From: Candidatus Koribacter versatilis Ellin345
GTDB taxonomy: Bacteria; Acidobacteriota; Terriglobia; Terriglobales; Acidobacteriaceae
DNA: 64,000 bases
Assembly: GCF_000014005.1 (NCBI RefSeq)
Contig: NC_008009.1
Location: forward strand, 124,001 to 188,000
Direction: 5' to 3'
A program made the position numbers and the translations under genes. Below the pieces are notes generated by a model. It did not search any database. It was not told where the DNA came from and saw nothing but the letters and a program-made list of their open reading frames with translations. This document shows positions 39,916 to 48,199 of this stretch, in pieces. Within the stretch, counting starts at the first letter, position 1. The number at the start of each line of letters is the position of its first letter.

Positions 39916-41216
39916 TGCCCCGTCACGCTACCTATGCCCCTCTAAACGTTTTCATCAACTCGCGACGGGTCGGAGTTCTCCGTCGCGAGTCCTCAGGCGC
40001 CGTCGAATTTCGCTACAGCGACGAGTGGCTCGCGTGGGCGCACGCATTTCCGATCTCACTATCTCTGCCTATGCGTCCGGAGAAATACGTTGGCGCTCCG
40101 GTTCTCGCAGTCCTGGAAAATCTACTGCCGGACAATGAAGCGATCCTGCGACGAGTCGCTGAGCGGGTGCACGCGAACGGAACCGACGCTTATAACTTGC
40201 TTTCAGCAATCGGACGCGACTGCGTCGGGGCACTGCAGTTTCGACCGGAAGACACACAACCTGGCCCTGCAGGAGTCGTTGATGGAGAGGAACTCGAGGG
40301 TCACGGAATTGAGCAACTACTCGCAAACCTAACGCGCGCGCCTCTAGGCCTTACGACCGACGATGATTTCAGGATCTCTATCGCCGGAGCCCAAGAAAAG
40401 ACTGCTCTTCTCCGCTGGAATGATCGATGGTGGAAACCGCTTGGCGCCACGGCGACCACACATATTTTCAAGCGGCCGATAGGAATGGCGCACAATATTG
40501 ACCTCAGCGATAGCGTGGAGAATGAGTATCTCTGTCTCCGACTCACGAAGGCATTGGGAATTCCTGTTGCGAATGCGGAAATCGAGCAGTTTGGAAAACA
40601 GAAGGCATTGGTGATTGAGCGCTTCGATCGTCTTTGGACGAGCGACAAGAGGTTGTTGCGCATTCCGCAAGAAGACTGCTGCCAGGCATTCTCGATGCCA
40701 CCAACCAAAAAATACGAAGCCGAGGGCGGTCCCGGAGCCGTGAAAATTCTTACCCTCCTCAATGCTAGTGACACGCCTACCGACGACCAGAAGATGTTCT
40801 TGAAAGCACTGATAACTTTTTGGCTACTCGGAGCGATCGACGGCCATGCAAAGAATTTCAGTATTCGAATCGCCGAAGGCGGACGTTTTCAATTGTCTCC
40901 CCTTTACGACATCGTCTCCGGCCAGCCGGCTGTGGCAGCGGGCAGCATCCGCCACAACCAATTCAAACTAGCGATGGCGGTTGGGAAGAATCGGCAGTAC
41001 GTGGTGAACTCAATCGCACCCCGGCACTTCGCCGAAACGGCTGCACAGGCGGGCGTCGGGCGAGTGGTCGTGGAGGAAGCGATGCAGGAGTTACATTCGG
41101 CGGCGGTGAAGAATGTGAGCCACGTTTTCAAAGACCTTCCTTCCAAGTTTCCAATGAAAATGGCAGAAGCGGTCCAGAAAGGCTTCGACCGGCGCCTCAA
41201 GATGCTGAGTGCATGA
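39915..41216 (+). CDS. hipA: HipA-type serine/threonine kinase toxin
   Basis: The protein has 433 residues, the normal HipA length. The N-terminal domain (about 1-105) shows LLPDNEAILRRVAER. The ATP-binding loop is SIAGAQEKTALL (155-166), the catalytic core is AIDGHAKNFSI with Asp309, His311 and Asn314, and the metal-binding Asp332 is in LYDIVSGQ; 309 and 332 are the same numbers as in E. coli HipA. Ser155 would be the autophosphorylation site equivalent of Ser150. In E. coli HipA phosphorylates GltX. It overlaps hipB by one base. I see no sign of decay. Confidence 0.93.
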   Translation: MPRHATYAPLNVFINSRRVGVLRRESSGAVEFRYSDEWLAWAHAFPISLSLPMRPEKYVGAPVLAVLENLLPDNEAILRRVAERVHANGTDAYNLLSAIGRDCVGALQFRPEDTQPGPAGVVDGEELEGHGIEQLLANLTRAPLGLTTDDDFRISIAGAQEKTALLRWNDRWWKPLGATATTHIFKRPIGMAHNIDLSDSVENEYLCLRLTKALGIPVANAEIEQFGKQKALVIERFDRLWTSDKRLLRIPQEDCCQAFSMPPTKKYEAEGGPGAVKILTLLNASDTPTDDQKMFLKALITFWLLGAIDGHAKNFSIRIAEGGRFQLSPLYDIVSGQPAVAAGSIRHNQFKLAMAVGKNRQYVVNSIAPRHFAETAAQAGVGRVVVEEAMQELHSAAVKNVSHVFKDLPSKFPMKMAEAVQKGFDRRLKMLSA

Positions 41217-41248
41217 AAAAAAGGCATGGCCGCGGCCACGCCTTTTCT
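41216..41248. terminator. Bidirectional terminator between hipA and the surA-like gene
   Basis: AAAAAAAGGC-A-TGGCCGCGGCCA-C-GCCTTTTCT: a nearly perfect dyad with A-run and T-run on its two flanks, serving both convergent genes. Confidence 0.7.
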
Positions 41249-41261
41249 CACATCTTCAGGT

Positions 41262-42377
41262 CTACTTCTGTCCTGCCCGTTTGAGCACGTCGTCGGCGAA
41301 ATAGTTCTCTACGCTCGACTTATCGCGCACAGACTCGTAGTACGCGGCTTTCAGCAGTTGCTCGCGGCCGTCGCGAAGTTGTTCGCGGATTGCTTGCTGG
41401 ACGCGGGGATCGTTGAGTTCGCGCTGTCCGGAAGATTCTTTGGCGATCAGCTTCAGGATTCGATAGCCCAACACCTGCTTGTTCGAGGGATCTACGATCG
41501 GAAGCACGCCGGTGTACTGGCCGGGCTTCAGTCTCGCGACCGCATCGAAGGCGAGCTTATCGCCTTTGAGCGATGACTCCGGGATGAATCCGAGATCGCC
41601 GCCATTCGGCGAGATTTCTGGCTGTTCGGAGTAGTTCATCGCGACCGATGCGAAATCCTCACCGCTATCGAGCCGATTCACGAGCTGCTGGATCTTCTTC
41701 TTGGCTTCAGCGTCGTTGTTGGCCTTCTGCAGGTTCTTCACTTGCGGATTCGGCTGCGGAGTTACGAGGATCTGCGCCATATGGTACTGCGGCTCGATCA
41801 GGTTGAACTCTGCTTTATGGGCGTTGTAGTAGGAGCTGATGTCGCCGTCCGAGACGTTGATTTTGGAAGTGATCTCTTTGTTGATGACCTTGTCGATGGT
41901 GATGCTGCGACGCAGGTCGCGACGGAAGTCGTCCATCGTAATGCCGCGCTCTTTCAGCCGCGCATCGAACTGTTCCTGCGAATAGGGCGCCTTGGCGGCG
42001 TTGACCTTGCTGTCCACTTCTTCGTCAGTCGCAAGCAGGCCGAGTTTTTCCGCGCGCTGCATCAGGATCTCGTTGTTAATCAACTCGCGCAGGATATTGA
42101 GCCGCAGGTTGTCGGCTTGTTCATCGCTGGGCTGCTGCGGAGAGCCTGCGATCTGGTTCTTGTAATACTTTTCAACCTCGGGGCGAGTGATCTTATGACC
42201 ATTCACGCGGGCCATTACGTCGTCCCCGCCTCCGCGATTGTTGCAGCCTGCAAGGCCGATTGCGGCCAATAGTGTGAGAGCAGCTAAGGGTGCCGCCCAG
42301 ACAGACGATTTCTTACTGTGCAACTCGGTCCTCCATGAGGAAGCCTCTCGCAGCATACTTCGAGGCAGGATCAGCAC
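41262..42377 (-). CDS. SurA/PrsA-like peptidyl-prolyl isomerase lipoprotein
   Basis: The protein has 371 residues. The signal peptide ends in the lipobox IGLAGC (Cys at about 45), so the mature protein is a lipoprotein. A SurA_N chaperone region (about 55-200, with GHKITRPEVEKYYKNQIAG and RELINNEILMQRAEKLGL) precedes a parvulin rotamase domain (about 200-310, QILVTPQPNP ... FASVAMNYSEQPEISPNGGDLGF). It would fold outer-membrane proteins in the periplasm. It follows the DsbA-like gene by three bases and ends the lptD operon. Confidence 0.88.
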   Translation of the reverse strand: MLILPRSMLREASSWRTELHSKKSSVWAAPLAALTLLAAIGLAGCNNRGGGDDVMARVNGHKITRPEVEKYYKNQIAGSPQQPSDEQADNLRLNILRELINNEILMQRAEKLGLLATDEEVDSKVNAAKAPYSQEQFDARLKERGITMDDFRRDLRRSITIDKVINKEITSKINVSDGDISSYYNAHKAEFNLIEPQYHMAQILVTPQPNPQVKNLQKANNDAEAKKKIQQLVNRLDSGEDFASVAMNYSEQPEISPNGGDLGFIPESSLKGDKLAFDAVARLKPGQYTGVLPIVDPSNKQVLGYRILKLIAKESSGQRELNDPRVQQAIREQLRDGREQLLKAAYYESVRDKSSVENYFADDVLKRAGQK

Positions 42378-42380
42378 TGC

Positions 42381-43349
42381 TTATTTCGACGCTCCCGTGC
42401 CGGTGCTGCCCTGCTCTTGCAAGTGCTTTTTGATTACATCAATCAATGCGTCTTCTTCAATTGCACCTTCGAGCTTTTCGCCGTTCACGAACATCGTGGG
42501 CGTTGCGCTCACGTCTAAACCATTGGCTTCCGAAACCGACTTCTTCAGCGCGGCGCTCTCGGACTGATTCTTGATGCACGCTTGTAGCTGATCCACATTC
42601 AAACTGTGTTTACGTCCGATGTCCAGCGTAACCTTGTCGACGGCTTCCTGCATTGCCGCAACGGAACGATGTTCCTCTTTTTTACCGGTGATTGCCGGCT
42701 GGTTGCTATGCACGTAGTCGGCAAAGTCCCAGTAGGCGTCCGTATTCTGGCTGGCAATGCAGTTTGAGTCCACGGCGGCTCGATCGGCCCACGGGTGGAT
42801 TTCGGTCAAGGGATAGTCCTTGTAGATGATCCGCACCTTGTCGCCATACTGCTTCAGGACGTTGACGAGTTCGCTGTGCATACGGGCGCAGAAGGGGCAC
42901 TCGAAATCGTCGTAATTGACGATCGTGACCTTGGCGTCTTTGTTGCCACGCACTGGCCGGTTCGCTATGTCGATCTTCGCCATGTTTTCTTCGTAGGGAT
43001 CTTTGCTGAGATCGATTTTCGAAAGCCGGGCGAGGGTCTTGCCGTCCTTGGAAAGCAGGAATTCGTAGTTCTTCGATTTATCACCGTCCGAGATCGCAAC
43101 GGTCACCGCATCGTATCCGCTGAAGTCGCTCGGCTTGGGCGCACCAACCGTTATATTGACCTGCGGAGGAACGCTGAAATGAGCTCGAATTTGGTCCTGG
43201 ATTCGCCGGTTCAGCTGGGCGTCCGAGAGCTTGTTCTGCGATTGCGTATTGGACGATGACTGGGCGGAGCAGCCCACGCAGACCGCCAGAACTACGACTG
43301 CCAGACTCTTGAACAGAGACACGAACAACCACCTTGGAGGGAGAAACAT
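42381..43349 (-). CDS. DsbA-family thioredoxin-like lipoprotein with CPFC active site
   Basis: The protein has 322 residues. A signal sequence with lipobox AVCVGC (Cys27) is followed by a unique domain (about 40-120) with a beta-rich stretch, then a DsbA-type thioredoxin domain with CPFC at 151-154, the helical insertion (about 190-260) and the cis-Pro loop VSATPTMFVNG (about 283). Such proteins introduce or shuffle disulfides in periplasmic clients; here probably LptD, which needs disulfides in E. coli (inference). No DsbB-like gene is adjacent. It is transcribed with larE and the surA-like gene. Confidence 0.9.
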   Translation of the reverse strand: MFLPPRWLFVSLFKSLAVVVLAVCVGCSAQSSSNTQSQNKLSDAQLNRRIQDQIRAHFSVPPQVNITVGAPKPSDFSGYDAVTVAISDGDKSKNYEFLLSKDGKTLARLSKIDLSKDPYEENMAKIDIANRPVRGNKDAKVTIVNYDDFECPFCARMHSELVNVLKQYGDKVRIIYKDYPLTEIHPWADRAAVDSNCIASQNTDAYWDFADYVHSNQPAITGKKEEHRSVAAMQEAVDKVTLDIGRKHSLNVDQLQACIKNQSESAALKKSVSEANGLDVSATPTMFVNGEKLEGAIEEDALIDVIKKHLQEQGSTGTGASK

Positions 43350-43428
43350 GAACTCTTAATTATCGCACGTTGACGGCCCTAATTGGTTGAAAACTCAATA
43401 TCTATGCGGGGTTTTGCGGGACGATACG

Positions 43429-44280
43429 TTATTGCTTTTGCAATACTTCGAGAGGCAGGAGGGAGTTCATTGACCCGGAGCGGAAGCCCTCGAGGTCGAG
43501 CGTGACATAGGTAAAGCCAAGTGCCTTGAAGACGCGAGTGAACTCGCGCGCCATCTCAGGGGTCATGGCGCGGGCGATTTCATCCTTGGCGATCTCGATG
43601 CGAGCGATCTGGCCATGATGCCGGACCCGAACTTGCCGGAAGCCCAACCCCCGCAGGGCATCTTCTCCCTTTTCGACCTGTTCCAAGGCTTCCGTCGTGA
43701 CCGGGCGGCCGTATTCAATGCGGCTCGAAAGGCATGCAGATGCAGGCTTGTCCCAGACCCTCAGACCCGCCTGACGCGCTAGCTCGCGGATATCAGACTT
43801 GGTCATCGCGGCGTCGAGGAGCGGTGCCACGACTCCATGTTGTTTCGCGGCGCGCTGGCCGGGACGGAAATCGCCCTGGTCGTCGAGGTTCACGCCATAC
43901 GCCACTTTCGAGTAGCCGTGTTCAGTTGCGACCCGCTCCATGACGGCGAAAAGCTCATCCTTACAGTGGAAGCATCGCATGGCATCGTTGCGGCGATAGT
44001 CGGGGCTGTCCATCTCCGAGGTTTGCACCACTTGCACTGGGATGCTTTGCTCTTCCCCGAAGGCCAGTGCGTCGCGCATCTGGGCGCGCGCCAAGCTTGC
44101 CGAGTCAGCGAGGATGGCCAGCATGTTGTCGCCGAGTACTTGGTGGGCGACGTACGCCAGGTACGCGGAGTCGATGCCGCCGGAGTAGGCCACCAGCAGT
44201 CGCCCGAGCGAGCGCAGGTGCGCCTCGAGCGATTGCTGTTTCTTTTCGAGCGACAACTCCGGCAAGGGCGAGACGGCCAT
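43429..44280 (-). CDS. larE: Sacrificial sulfur transferase LarE
   Basis: The protein has 283 residues from the ATG at 44280, where a TACGAT box lies six bases upstream. PP-loop SGGIDS is at 33-38, CFHCKDELF at about 103, and the sulfur-donor Cys is about 183 in SACLSSRIEYG. LarE gives sulfur to the nickel-pincer nucleotide cofactor of lactate racemase and other enzymes, losing its Cys sulfur. LarB, LarC and LarA are not in this window. Its place between lptD and a DsbA-like gene has no obvious functional reason. Confidence 0.87.
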   Translation of the reverse strand: MAVSPLPELSLEKKQQSLEAHLRSLGRLLVAYSGGIDSAYLAYVAHQVLGDNMLAILADSASLARAQMRDALAFGEEQSIPVQVVQTSEMDSPDYRRNDAMRCFHCKDELFAVMERVATEHGYSKVAYGVNLDDQGDFRPGQRAAKQHGVVAPLLDAAMTKSDIRELARQAGLRVWDKPASACLSSRIEYGRPVTTEALEQVEKGEDALRGLGFRQVRVRHHGQIARIEIAKDEIARAMTPEMAREFTRVFKALGFTYVTLDLEGFRSGSMNSLLPLEVLQKQ

Positions 44281-44286
44281 GTATCT

Positions 44287-44292
44287 ATCGTA
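44287..44292 (-). promoter_or_regulatory. Possible -10 box (TACGAT), 6 nt before larE
   Basis: On the minus strand TACGAT-AGATAC-ATG. No SD is visible, so a leaderless larE transcript is possible in addition to read-through from lptD. Confidence 0.35.
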
Positions 44293-44324
44293 CGACACGA
44301 AACGCGAGTCGTGGGATGGCTGGA

Positions 44325-46823
44325 CTAGTAAAGACGTTCTTGCCGCTTCATGGTGCCGAAGCTGCCGACGTTCGCCAGGGTGAGCGAGAAGCGGAACTGA
44401 TTTTCATTGCGGATGTTACCGAGTGCGAAGCGCCGATATTCCGCACTGACACCGCAACAATCCCAGTTGTAGTTGAGCTGTGCGGCTGAGTACTGCAGGA
44501 ATCCCTGGGTGGCGTCGAAGCCGAGGCTCGCCGCGGCGCCAAACCCTGTCTTGTTGGGGTGACCAAAGCCCCCGAGAAAACGAATCTGGTTGAAGCGCGC
44601 AGGCACCAGCGCGACGTTGCTGCTGGTGGCATCGGGGACAGTGGTGTTCAGGAACGCGTGGCTGGCGCCGACGAAGTATTCGCTGAAGCGGTAATTGCCG
44701 ATCACGGTGCTGGCGTTAATGCGTCCGGCCACCGAGTCGTAGTCGAAATTCCACTGTACGTCAGTATTAGCAGTCGTCTGAATCCGCATGCGCGATACGA
44801 AGGGCGAGAAGCGGCGAGGGCTATCAATGTAGGCGATACCTGTCAGTTCGGCCGACGTTGTGAAGACATTGCGTGTGCCGTTGATGACGGCGCCACCGAA
44901 CGTCGGGTCGAAATAATACTTCTGCGCCAGGTCCCAGCTGAACGCTTCGCGCGTTCTCGAAGCAAGGTCGCCGCAAGTGGACTTCGGCTTGAGCGATTCG
45001 AGTTGCTCGTGGGGAAGCTTGTTTTCCGGTGTTAACGGATCGGGGCAATCCGACGTGGCGCGCAAGTTCTTGGTGTAAACGCGAGTGGTGAAGGCGTACA
45101 GAACTTCGTTGGTGTTGCTTAGAATGTCGCGGGCGTCGAAGCGAATGATGTTGTGAAAGTTGTCTACGCCATTCACGTAGTTGTAGATGATTCGTGGCTC
45201 GATCGTGTGCTTGACCTGGTGCTGGAAGATTGGTTTCTCGAAGATCTTCTCAAGCGCCGGAGGACGAAATTCGAAGCCGGCTTCCAGCGAACGACGGTTT
45301 ACCGGATCCTCGATCGAGACGTTGCCCAGAGCGCGCTGAGTGTAATAGGTGTCTCGCATTGCGATGGACGGCCGCAACGTCCAACCGTTCAAGAACAGGG
45401 CATAGGACAGTGCCGGTTGGATGTCGTAGCGTCCCATGTACGGGACCGAGTAATTAATCACTGTTGTTTTAAGTGTGGCGAGATCGGGCTCGCTGCGCTT
45501 CAGGCCCTCGGCCGCCCCTTCCAGCCAGAAAAAGAAGCGAGTCCGGGCGATCTGTTTCTCGACGTTCGTCAATTCGAACGTTGGAGCATGCACGATCAGG
45601 ATCGCGCTATCGCCTCCCGTAGTCACAAGCGGAGTGCCAGTGACTGAGCATGGAACGTAAATGCCCAGCGTCGAACACTGATTTGTACCGAGAAAATTCT
45701 GGTATCGCGATGCCATCGCGTTGAAGCTGAGCGTATCGATGCTCTTGGTGAGGAAAGCGACCGATTTCACTTCAGAGTTGATAGCCTGCGTGTAAGACTC
45801 GGCGAACGCTTCCCGGAAAATGAACGAAGTCAGGTAGTCGATATCAGCGACCGCCCGGATGTCGTATTTGGCCTTCGTCTCAGCGGACAAACGGACTTCG
45901 GCGCCGCCCTGATTTTTGCGATCGAGCACCTGGAAATAGTGAAGATCGATAGTCGTCTTCTCGTCGGGTCGCGAACGAAATTCGCCATGTTCGGCCCAGC
46001 CACGTTGCGAAAAATATTCGGCGCCCACCGAGAGATCTGAACTCGTGTTAATCGCCCAATAGAAGGAGTCGCCAAGAATCGTGCCCTTCTGTGACGATTG
46101 GCCGATATTGGGAAGGAGGAATCCCGTTTGACGTCCCAAGTTCTCAACCGGGTGCTGTACGTAGGGAAAATAGAAGACGGGAATGCCGTGCAAGCGGAAG
46201 TCGGAGTGATAGATTTTGGCGTCGGCGCCGACGACAACATCGATCTTAGCGGCGTGGAACGTCCACTTCGGCTGCGGAAGTTCGCAGGTAGTGATCACGC
46301 CGTGATACACCACGTAGCGGTCCGGCGCCACTTTCTCGACCACCTCTCCGGTGAATACGAACGGGTTGGAAGATGTGAGGATGACGTTCTTGCCGCGGAA
46401 CTTGGCGCCCGTCATACCGGTAACGTCGTAAAACTTGCCGGTCTGGGTCTGAACGTTGAGTGTGCCGTGGGTGGCGGTTAGGTGTTCGTCGTGCGGTCCG
46501 CCCTCAAGTACAAGGTGGCCGGTCGCCTGGACTTCTCCAGTGCTGTCGTCGTAGGTGATCTCGTCGGAGTGAAGCACAAATCCACGGAACCGGATAACGA
46601 CATTCCCGCGTAATTTGTAAATCGAGCCGATTTTTTCCTGTTCGCGCGCCTCGATTAAAACGTCTTCCGGCGGCCTGCTCGATTGCGACGACTTGATTGC
46701 TGGGCTCGTCTTCTCAGATTTCAGGTTCTTCTGTGCGAGCAGCCCGCTGGTTAATAAGCAGCAGAGAAGAAGCAGGTGACAACCCATTCGAAGCGTGGTA
46801 TTCGTTTCTCTGCGGAATGTCAT
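44325..46823 (-). CDS. lptD: LPS-assembly protein LptD
   Basis: The protein has 832 residues from ATG 46823. A signal region (about 13-30, MGCHLLLLCCLLTSG) precedes the OstA-like jellyroll (about 60-190, with KLRGNVVIRFRGFVLHSDEITYDD) and the LptD beta-barrel C-terminal domain (about 230-832). It inserts lipopolysaccharide into the outer leaflet with LptE. An alternative ATG at 46787 would trim the signal. Few cysteines are found in the jellyroll (for example near TTCELPQP); a CS-S bond like that of E. coli is uncertain. It heads the minus-strand operon lptD-larE-dsbA-like-surA-like. Confidence 0.9.
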   Translation of the reverse strand: MTFRRETNTTLRMGCHLLLLCCLLTSGLLAQKNLKSEKTSPAIKSSQSSRPPEDVLIEAREQEKIGSIYKLRGNVVIRFRGFVLHSDEITYDDSTGEVQATGHLVLEGGPHDEHLTATHGTLNVQTQTGKFYDVTGMTGAKFRGKNVILTSSNPFVFTGEVVEKVAPDRYVVYHGVITTCELPQPKWTFHAAKIDVVVGADAKIYHSDFRLHGIPVFYFPYVQHPVENLGRQTGFLLPNIGQSSQKGTILGDSFYWAINTSSDLSVGAEYFSQRGWAEHGEFRSRPDEKTTIDLHYFQVLDRKNQGGAEVRLSAETKAKYDIRAVADIDYLTSFIFREAFAESYTQAINSEVKSVAFLTKSIDTLSFNAMASRYQNFLGTNQCSTLGIYVPCSVTGTPLVTTGGDSAILIVHAPTFELTNVEKQIARTRFFFWLEGAAEGLKRSEPDLATLKTTVINYSVPYMGRYDIQPALSYALFLNGWTLRPSIAMRDTYYTQRALGNVSIEDPVNRRSLEAGFEFRPPALEKIFEKPIFQHQVKHTIEPRIIYNYVNGVDNFHNIIRFDARDILSNTNEVLYAFTTRVYTKNLRATSDCPDPLTPENKLPHEQLESLKPKSTCGDLASRTREAFSWDLAQKYYFDPTFGGAVINGTRNVFTTSAELTGIAYIDSPRRFSPFVSRMRIQTTANTDVQWNFDYDSVAGRINASTVIGNYRFSEYFVGASHAFLNTTVPDATSSNVALVPARFNQIRFLGGFGHPNKTGFGAAASLGFDATQGFLQYSAAQLNYNWDCCGVSAEYRRFALGNIRNENQFRFSLTLANVGSFGTMKRQERLY

Positions 46824-47132
46824 CGAGGGCGCACTTCGAGACCCAAGCACTTCGTAATTGTCTGGCCGGGGCACAAGCTCGCAACTTAACACGTTGCTGG
46901 CGATTCAGCAAAACCACTGCCGGGCCGGGGGCTTCCGGGAATCACTGCCACCGATGCACATCCGCGGCTCTCGGCGTTCTTCCAATTCGCACCATGCTGG
47001 TTTCCAGCCCCGACGTCGTAGATTTTGCGCGCACCACGCGCCTTTCCGCGCGACGCGACCTTATTTCCACATCACATTGCGATAGGCTGCGAGAGGATTC
47101 GCTCTTTGGTTGAACCTACCTCCAATTTGGGA

Positions 47133-48119
47133 ATGGACGAATCTCTTCCTCTCGATGAATCGTGGAAGAGCGAGGTGGCTTCTCGTCTCGACAGCTATCG
47201 CTCGAAGAGCAAACGTAAACTGTCGGGCGACTTCTCGATGCGTTTCAACTTCGAGGGTGAGCTGGCGCGGCCGCGTCAGCAGATCTGCGTTCCAGCGGCG
47301 CCGAAGTCAGAAACAGTCGAACCGGACGCCGAGGAGCAAGCAGCTGAGACTCTCGAATTGTCCGTCGTAGCGAAAGTCGAAGCCGAGCAGCAGGTCATCG
47401 AAGAAAAAGTACAGCTCGAACAGGTCGAACTTCCGCAAACGGTGCCGCCGAGTCAGCCTCCGCCGCTACGCCCGTCTGTTCCTTTCAAGCGCAAGATCCG
47501 CATGGAGGCGAATGTCATAGAGTTTCCGCGGCTGTTCCCGCCGGAGCCCCCGCTCTCGAACGTACTTGCCGAGCCTGTACTGCCGTCCGCACCCAGGATT
47601 CTCGATGCGCCGGAGATTGCCGAGCCGTTATGGGAGACGCCGATCCTTGAGGGCATGCGGCTGGAACACATAGAACATGAATCGGCGCCGCAGTTTGAGC
47701 TGCCGCTGCAGGTGGCATCGGTCATTCAGCGGGTGAATGCCTACGTCGCGGACGGCCTGATCGTGCTGATCGCCAGCGCAGTGTTCTGCGCTGTGGTTTT
47801 GAAGTTGCTGCCGGGGCTGGAGCTTTCGAAGCCGCTGATTTTCGGGGCTGCTGCTGTGCCTCCGATCTTCTGGGCCACGTTCGAATACCTCTTCATCGTT
47901 TACGCGGCACGGACGCCCGGCATGGCGATGACGAAACTCGCGCTCAGCACCTTCGACGGAACCGCTCCCAATCGTCGCCAAAGGCACCGCCGTGTGCTTG
48001 GTATGGCAGTGTCCTGCTGCTCACTGATGCTCGGCTTCCTGTGGGCATTTTTCGACGAGGACATGCTTTGCTGGCACGATCGCATGAGCCGCACCTATAG
48101 CTTCCATCAGAAGTCCTAA
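47133..48119 (+). CDS. RDD-family membrane protein with a long charged N-terminal domain
   Basis: The protein has 328 residues from ATG 47133 (a TTG at 47106 is also possible). Residues 1-200 are soluble, Glu/Pro-rich and probably disordered (EAEQQVIEEKVQLEQVELPQT, and PPSQPPPLRPSVPFKRK). From about 205 an RDD module begins (QRVNAYVADGLIVLIASAV), with two or three helices and the R-x-D...D motif, ending in a basic region (RRQRHRRVL) and DEDMLCWHDRMSRT, typical of RDD. RDD proteins are membrane proteins of unknown transport role; the N-terminal extension is unusual in length. Confidence 0.82.
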   Translation: MDESLPLDESWKSEVASRLDSYRSKSKRKLSGDFSMRFNFEGELARPRQQICVPAAPKSETVEPDAEEQAAETLELSVVAKVEAEQQVIEEKVQLEQVELPQTVPPSQPPPLRPSVPFKRKIRMEANVIEFPRLFPPEPPLSNVLAEPVLPSAPRILDAPEIAEPLWETPILEGMRLEHIEHESAPQFELPLQVASVIQRVNAYVADGLIVLIASAVFCAVVLKLLPGLELSKPLIFGAAAVPPIFWATFEYLFIVYAARTPGMAMTKLALSTFDGTAPNRRQRHRRVLGMAVSCCSLMLGFLWAFFDEDMLCWHDRMSRTYSFHQKS

Positions 48120-48199
48120 GTTCCTCATCGGCCAGTGCGAAGCATCCAACCTGAATAGTCGCTGCCCCCACTTTCTGGTAACGTTGAATCTCTTTTCGC

